From NCBI RefSeq assembly GCF_002105155.1, contig NW_019028981.1, forward strand, positions 248,001-312,000: 64,000 nucleotides of DNA, written 5' to 3'. This DNA comes from Lobosporangium transversale (Eukaryota; Mortierellomycota; Mortierellomycetes; Mortierellales; Mortierellaceae). The notes beneath the pieces were generated by a model. That model worked only from the letters and a program-made list of their open reading frames with translations, was not told where the DNA came from and searched no databases. Of the stretch, positions 58,073 to 64,000 are shown in pieces (the first letter of the stretch is position 1; each line of letters starts with the position of its first letter). The position numbers and the translations under genes are program-made.

Positions 58073-59944
58073 GCTTTATGATTTTATGATTCGAATAAAA
58101 AGAACAAAATGAATAAAAAAAATAAAAAAAAAAAAAAAAAATAAAAAATAAAAAAAAAAAAGATTGGGCAAAGAACAAACAAGACTATGCAGCCGAACAA
58201 TTAATAAAAAGCAAACAAAAAGACATGATAGAAAACACCCAAGCAAAGTAATGAAAAAGAAAAAAGAAAAAAGAAAACGAGTTAGTGCCAATGGTTTTTA
58301 TTGTTATCATCTTTTTTTTTTTTTTTTTTTTTACTTTGCATTCAAAAATAACAGATCTTTCATGAAACATGACAAGCACTTACCTACGACCCAGTTGTCA
58401 CTGTACAAACACACCCCACAACTGCCGAAGAGAGTGTCGTAGGGTGAATCAAACCACTTTTTATCCTGTATTTGTCTTTCCTTTTTTATTTTTGAATTTT
58501 TTTCCCTTCTTTCCTTCAAAACAAAAAAAAAAAAGCCTTCGTCTTCTTTTTTTTTTTTTTTTTTTTTTTTTTTCTTTGTTGTTTGGTATTTGATTACTTG
58601 TTTTTGAATGCAGAGTGACTGTGGGAATACAAAAGAGTACGCTGCATTGGATGAATAAAAAAAAAAAAAAATTGCCAAAACGGATATGGGTCGACGTTAT
58701 TCTGCTGTCGATGAAGCAATTATGAGAGGTGAAAGGACAGAAGGAAAGGAAGAAGAAAGAGAAGGAAAGAAAGTGAAGAAAGAAGGAAAAAAAGGAAAAG
58801 AATAAAAAAAAAATTTTCCAAAATAAAATTCCGCCTATGATTTCTATTCCATGTGTGTTGATTTGTACCTGGATAATGATGAAAAATCTTTTCGGTCTTT
58901 TCCCATCCAACACGCTTGAAGCTCTCTTTTTTTCTTTTTTCCACTCTCCTCTTTCGCCCTTTCTCTATCTTTCTGTCTTTCAACTGGCTGCGGCCAACAT
59001 GCATTCTTTTTTATTGTTTGCATTTTCTTTTTTTCTCTTGTGAGTATGCACGGCGTGAGTGCGAATGAATGAGAAGTGAAGGAGCCACAGAGTGTTGCAT
59101 TCAGAGCTTTCTTCTTTACAACAAAAACCACTCTTCAGTTTGGTTACAATGACCCAAACCTTTTTTTTGTGCGATTGCGATTGTAACTTGTAATAAAGAT
59201 GTGATTCTTGTTACACTTGCATCCCATCCTTATCCCAAGCCCATCTTGACGGGAAGAATAATAATAATAAAAAAAAGGGATGAAGAAAACCCATTTTTTA
59301 TTTATTTTCTTTTCTCTTCAACATTATTTAGGCTGTGTTCTTGCTCCAAATCAATTCACTCTTTTTCTCTTTCTCTTCCTTCCTTTTCTCTCTTTCTCTT
59401 TCTCTTCCTTCTCATATTTCCTCCCGGCTCAAATTTCTTGCATTTCTTGCCATCATCATACATCTGATAATCCTGATAATTTTGCACCACATGCTTTACA
59501 ACCCAATTGATACATTGTCAATAAAAAAAACATCGTCAACACACCTTTCATTTCTCCCGCAAAAGACAAAACAAGACTGAGTATCTACATATATTTCTAC
59601 ATGGACTGAGTTGTTATTGAAGAGAAAAAAAAAAAGTGCTGTTACACATAAACTTATGGGACCGTCTTTTTTTTTTTTTTCCAAGTCTCCCACGGTCAAA
59701 AGCTCATGCTCTTTTCATAAAACCAACTCTCGTTGGAACCCTATTGATACTCTGTCGACACATCTACTTGACTCTACTCCATTTCAAATCTTCATGTCAA
59801 CTTTTTTTTTTCTTTACTCTTGTTTTTCTTCAGCCCAAATATTTTATTCCTTTTAAGACTGCGTTGCATCGTGTGACAAAGGTTGCACAGGACTACAATT
59901 AAGATTTTGGTGACGCGCACCATCTCCTTTCTATCTCTTCCTCT

Positions 59945-59976
<32 letters not shown>

Positions 59977-61395
59977 GATGTTGGGTCTCGACAATTCATT
60001 TGGTATGGTAAGGGTGAGTCTTTTACCTGATTGAGAAGGAAAAGGGAGTAAGGGACACTATTCGGGATTCTTAAGGAGAATGGAGAGAATGGGGAGTCTG
60101 AGGAGTATAAAAAAATGAAAAAAAGGCCTTCAGGGGTAAAAACATACGCACCGACCATCGGATCAAGTGAAGTCGAACACAAAGCATGCGCCCAAACAAA
60201 AAAAAAAAAGACTCCATGTTGAGGTGAAGCAAGCTAACTTGGACGAGCTTAGTTGTACTTTATTTTGTGGCCTATTTCTTTCTATCAATTCGTCAAGCAG
60301 AAGTGTCATGTCGTAATGGACTAGGATATGATCGAAATCTACATGCGACTTTTGCAAAAACATTCGAACTGTTCAAAGCTGAATGAGAGAAGCTTTTAGT
60401 GGCAATAGAAGCATCTACATTTAGCTTCCAAACATCATGGGCATAAAAGCTATCCAAGCAGGACGATCATCAACCGGCCAACTGGCCTATTAACGGGCAT
60501 TGAGGCAAGCTAATAATGATTTAGGTCATTGTGATAAAAAAAGGAGAAACAGGGTCCAGTCGATGATGGATAGGGAGTTCAATTTTATAAGATCATTGGT
60601 CTCTCTTGACAGATCATTTCTCAGCAAATCAATAGGTGGCACATGGTGGAGACGCTCTGAATAAACTATCCTGTTAACCTACTGTTGGTGGTGAACTATA
60701 GCAAAAAATGAAATAAAATCGATGGGAAAGTTCATGAAGGCCGGCCATGAATGCACATATGGCAAGGGAATAGCAGTGTTCAGGTGAGGATGAACAAGGT
60801 GACAGCAAATGTCTCATGGCCAAGTGTCTATATTAAACCTAAAAAAAAAAAAATGGTTCGAAATGAGACAAGTCAAAAGAAATGATCGTTTTCAACAACA
60901 ATGAAACAACAACGGACGAAGAAAGTTGGACGGAGAAAGGACTCGTCTCTGAAGCTCCTGCTACTACACAGCATGGGTAAGCGCGGTAACGACGCAGACG
61001 TTCATTCACAAGCAATACCATGCCGACCTTGTGTTTATTACTGTCTTAGGATTACAACCTTATTTACAACCATATAAACGCAAAAAGTCGCGTGGCAAAA
61101 TGTTGTCGACTTACTCAAAGAGGAAGGCAAAACAAAGATAATATCAAGAGAAACACCAACGATTTTCGAGCACGCAGTCAGTTTCCACCAAACGACTCTG
61201 TAATGTCCTTTGCAATGGGAAGGGCATCTATCCTATCTCCAGAAAGGATCCGGTATTTCTCCCTTGCCTCAGAGACTGCTTAATAAAGTGGGTAAGCTCT
61301 ATGAGAAAGAGATGGCTATAAAGGAATCAGTCTGGACGGAAAAAAATCACGAAGAATGCCTAGCAGGGGAATCAACCCAACCAAGGACAAGACAG
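58073..61395. other. 3.3-kb gene-poor interval
   Basis: No supported gene. 58080-58900 and 59260-59450 are strongly A- or T-rich, with many homopolymers and CT tracts. A minus-strand open segment at 60163-60363 reads DFDHILVHYDMTLLLDELIE and looks mildly coding, but has no partner exon. The rest shows nothing recognisable. The part near 58100-58600 probably contains the PHF14-like promoter. Confidence 0.45.
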
Positions 61396-61701
61396 CTAAG
61401 CGATGGACGTACAGAAACCAATGGGAATCAGATGGATATGTGAAGTAATTCCTTGAGTTGATATAGCTGATCTCGTGTGAACCGAAGCTATTTGTAACTT
61501 TTGGCGTTGGGTCATGTATTGATATTGAACGGCTCTTCGGCTTGTCGTAGACGATAACTTGGCGATGCCTTTGGTTTCGTAGCTCTTCAACATTTGCAGA
61601 CTGAATCCATATGTCACAGAGCGCGTGAATACGGCGCTCCAGATCATGGTTTCATTTTGAATAAATATATGCAGCTCATACGATTTTTGATCTACGATCA
61701 T
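61396..61701 (-). pseudogene. Coding-like segment, possible gene remnant
   Basis: An open stretch of about 100 codons includes MIWSAVFTRSVTYGFSLQML and KSYETKGIAKLSSTTSRRAV, with natural composition. There is no start context and no neighbouring exon in frame. It lies just downstream, on the same strand, of the 353-bp array and the right-edge gene, so it may be part of one decayed gene. Family not recognised. Confidence 0.3.
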
Positions 61702-61783
61702 TTATTAGTTGTTTCAAAGTCAACTGTCTATTGTCAACATTGAATCAACACCAACAATCATCAAGGAAAGTAATCCATTGTTT

Positions 61784-62817
61784 CTTTGCGCTTCCTATGT
61801 ACCTTTCTTCACTTCTGATCTATCGGTCAGAGGAATTGGTCATGAGTCTTCGCGAATAATCTGCTATTGATGTAGATTTGCGATGATACCCGCAAGGGTT
61901 TAGAGTCATGAATGAGAAGTCAGCGTGCAGCAGGCGAGTGATTTCTTCCAATGAGGTATAAATGACACTCAATCGGTGGTACGGCACTCTTCTTCTATGA
62001 CGAAGACTATCCAACAAGAACAGTATCCGGCCTTGTTCGCTCGCAGGGTTCTAAGGCACTCGAAAGGGTTTAGAGCGGATACTGTGGAGTGTACATTTAT
62101 CGCTCATTAATATTATCTACTGTTATTTTCCTGTTCCTTTGCGCTTCCTATGTACCTTTCTTCACTTCTGATCTATCGGTCAGAGGAATTGGTCATGAGT
62201 CTTCGCGAATAATCTGCTATTGATGTAGATTTGCGATGATACCCGCAAGGGTTTAGAGTCATGAATGAGAAGTCAGCGTGCAGCAGGCGAGTGATTTCTT
62301 CCAATGAGGTATAAATGACACTCAATCGGTGGTACGGCACTCTTCTTCTATGACGAAGACTATCCAACAAGAACAGTATCCGGCCTTGTTCGCTCGCAGG
62401 GTTCTAAGGCACTCGAAAGGGTTTAGAGCGGATACTGTGGAGTGTACATTTATCGCTCATTAATATTATCTACTGTTATTTTCCTGTTCCTTTGCGCTTC
62501 CTATGTACCTTTCTTCACTTCTGATCTATCGGTCAGAGGAATTGGTCATGAGTCTTCGCGAATAATCTGCTATTGATGTAGATTTGCGATGATACCCGCA
62601 AGGGTTTAGAGTCATGAATGAGAAGTCAGCGTGCAGCAGGCGAGTGATTTCTTCCAATGAGGTATAAATGACACTCAATCGGTGGTACGGCACTCTTCTT
62701 CTATGACGAAGACTATCCAACAAGAACAGTATCCGGCCTTGTTCGCTCGCAGGGTTCTAAGGCACTCGAAAGGGTTTAGAGCGGATACTGTGGAGTGTAC
62801 ATTTATCGCTCATTAAT
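61784..62817. repeat. 353-bp tandem repeat, three copies
   Basis: Units start at 61784, 62137 and 62490 with the shared opening ctttgcgcttcctatgtacc. The first two are complete and the third stops after 328 bp at ctcattaata. By eye the copies are identical, and each carries the same 65-codon minus-strand open frame (RRRVPYHRLSVIYTSLEEIT) at 61820, 62173 and 62526. The open frame has no recognised domain. Confidence 0.95.
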
Positions 62818-63294
62818 AATATTTATCTTAACTCTGTTTTTTTCCATGCAGCTTTATCTTTTTGTAAACCCTGAGTTGACCTGTAAGGCTATCTAACTGT
62901 TTAGTACCTGTAGATCTATGTCTGTGGTCCCGGCCCGAAGGGAGAATACTTGACTGGTTTGAATAAAACAGAGGACTTGGTCTTATTTTCCTAGATGTAT
63001 AATTACGACTGTCCCGCCTTGGTACCCACCCTTTTGTCGTTTTTATACCTCGTCCCTTTGGCTCTTTCAGAAGCGAGCGGACCATCATTGTGCCTAGGGA
63101 TTAATTTATTCTTTTCCTACAGATTTATCTTGCAATAAAAAAGAATATCTCGCTGATTTAAGCTTATTCTCTCTATTAAGATGGCATATTCGCTTGGTAT
63201 TACATTTTAATTTCATTTGTTTAAAGACTATTTCTGCATTCACACGATAAATGAAGAGGGTAGTGGAAACAGAATTGCTACGACTGGGTACTCT
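62818..63294. other. Interval between array and right-edge gene
   Basis: About 480 bp. A minus-strand open stretch at 62828-63088 is basic and Ser/Arg-rich with no family. No other feature. Confidence 0.35.
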
Positions 63295-64000
63295 TTAAGA
63301 AGAGTAGATATCTGATGATGTAGGGTCGGTAGGAGAGCTACCAAGAGTCTCGTCGTAAATATGCTTTTCTAATGAAGAGTAAAGCCACTCGTCATCACCC
63401 TTCTCGCTCTCCTCCGTTTCATACATCTCCACCGTCCTCTTGACACAACTCTACAATAAAGTCAAAACGAGACCCGTTAACCATTGTGTAACAAAACACA
63501 TGGTGATGGAAACCATCCATTAATCCATCTTACCCTGACTTGCAACAGGTGAGCGAGCCCTTGGGACTGAAGCTTCCACACTGTGGCAGTGGGGGGCAGT
63601 TGGTACGAACTGTACAAATGTACCAACATGATGTAGGCGCTGAAGGGGGATGCCCTCATCTCCATGGTCTTGAAACCTCGTCCTAAAAAAACAAGCAAGT
63701 TAACAGACCGAACTGCTACAACTTTCTAAAATAACTCAATGATCCTGAATAATTTACCTCCAGAGTATATGGCGAAGAATCTCGCTTGGCTACGGAAGTG
63801 CGAGCTCGGTTGCTCCTGAAACCGGTGGGATGAAATGAGGTGAAGATCTTTGAACAATGTCACATCAAGTTCGTGCAGGAACTTGGTCGACACCTCATCC
63901 CACTCCTTGTGACTCTCTACCACAAACCAGTCGCGCTTGTTGGTTGTGTCTCTGGCCACCAGATCTAGCTTTCGTCCGCTCTGTTTGCGCGGTGGGGAGG
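63295..64000 (-). CDS. Unrecognised gene, 3' part only (5' end outside window)
   Basis: Three exons are visible on the minus strand, 64000-63758, 63682-63534 and 63451-63295, ending in TAA. The joined frame is open to the window edge. The first visible exon reads GRKLDLVARDTTNKRDWFVV then ESHKEWDEVSTKFLHELDVT and LFKDLHLISSHRFQE. The second has MRASPFSAYIMLVHLYSSYQ. The tail is acidic and Ser-rich (EKGDDEWLYSSLEKHIYDET). The arrangement D...VVES.KEW faintly recalls the D-(x)n-ExK core of restriction-like nucleases, but this is only a guess. The splice junctions are phase-consistent, so the gene is probably real or recently alive. Confidence 0.6.

Noticed and set aside
58073-60000. Several Ser/Phe-rich open frames such as 59201-59580
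   Set aside because: They read through CT- and T-rich non-coding sequence on several frames at once, without a domain or splice support.

Overview
This window is eukaryotic and fungal. Nearly every gene is split by short GT..AG introns, and the housekeeping set (EXO84, vacuolar alkaline phosphatase, ARP4, an SSF1/Peter Pan Brix protein, PEX14, and a trifunctional GATase-IGPS-PRAI tryptophan enzyme) is fungal in architecture. Snurportin, a Neverland/DAF-36-type Rieske oxygenase, a PHF14-like PHD protein and a CDK5/PHO85-type kinase with a PCTAIRE motif, together with a local F-box family and decayed RNI-type leucine-rich repeats, point to an early-diverging lineage, most likely Mortierellomycota. 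The lineage is inferred from gene content only. Uninterrupted A or T runs of 20-45 nt lie in many introns and UTRs.

Layout. 1-4141: EXO84, open at the left edge (14 visible exons, one of 20 nt). 4858-7098: vacuolar alkaline phosphatase. 7.2-18.6 kb: an unstable stretch with a decayed gene remnant, four copies of one F-box family all on the minus strand (one intact at 15425-17617, one full-length pseudogene, two fragments) and a DUF1769-like gene. 19263-21747: snurportin-1. 21991-24515: an unrecognised 799-residue low-complexity protein. 25060-25392: LYR-motif protein, divergent from ARP4 (25623-27751), which converges on the Brix gene (27933-29533). 31466-34699: CDK5/PHO85-like kinase in 11 exons. 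35979-38607: membrane-anchored Rieske oxygenase. 39240-40201: PP1 inhibitor-2.

40418-48026: a nearly perfect inverted repeat with about 3.02-kb arms and a 1.57-kb unique centre. The arms hold an ordered set of tandem and simple repeats and a mirrored candidate two-exon mini-gene with a TATA box; the centre holds decayed leucine-rich-repeat sequence. 48352-49959: PEX14. 50267-52597: intronless trifunctional TRP enzyme. 53283-58072: PHF14-like protein. 58.1-63.3 kb: no confident gene, but a 353-bp unit repeated three times in tandem. 63295-64000: 3' part of an unrecognised gene open at the right edge.

The genes do not form one pathway. Intact housekeeping genes alternate with rapidly changing islands (F-box cluster, giant palindrome, 353-bp array). 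The best candidates for something undescribed are the palindrome and the Rieske oxygenase with its long multi-span membrane N-terminus. All exon borders were placed by reading splice sites and frame by eye; identities are by eye and recall of protein families, with no search run.
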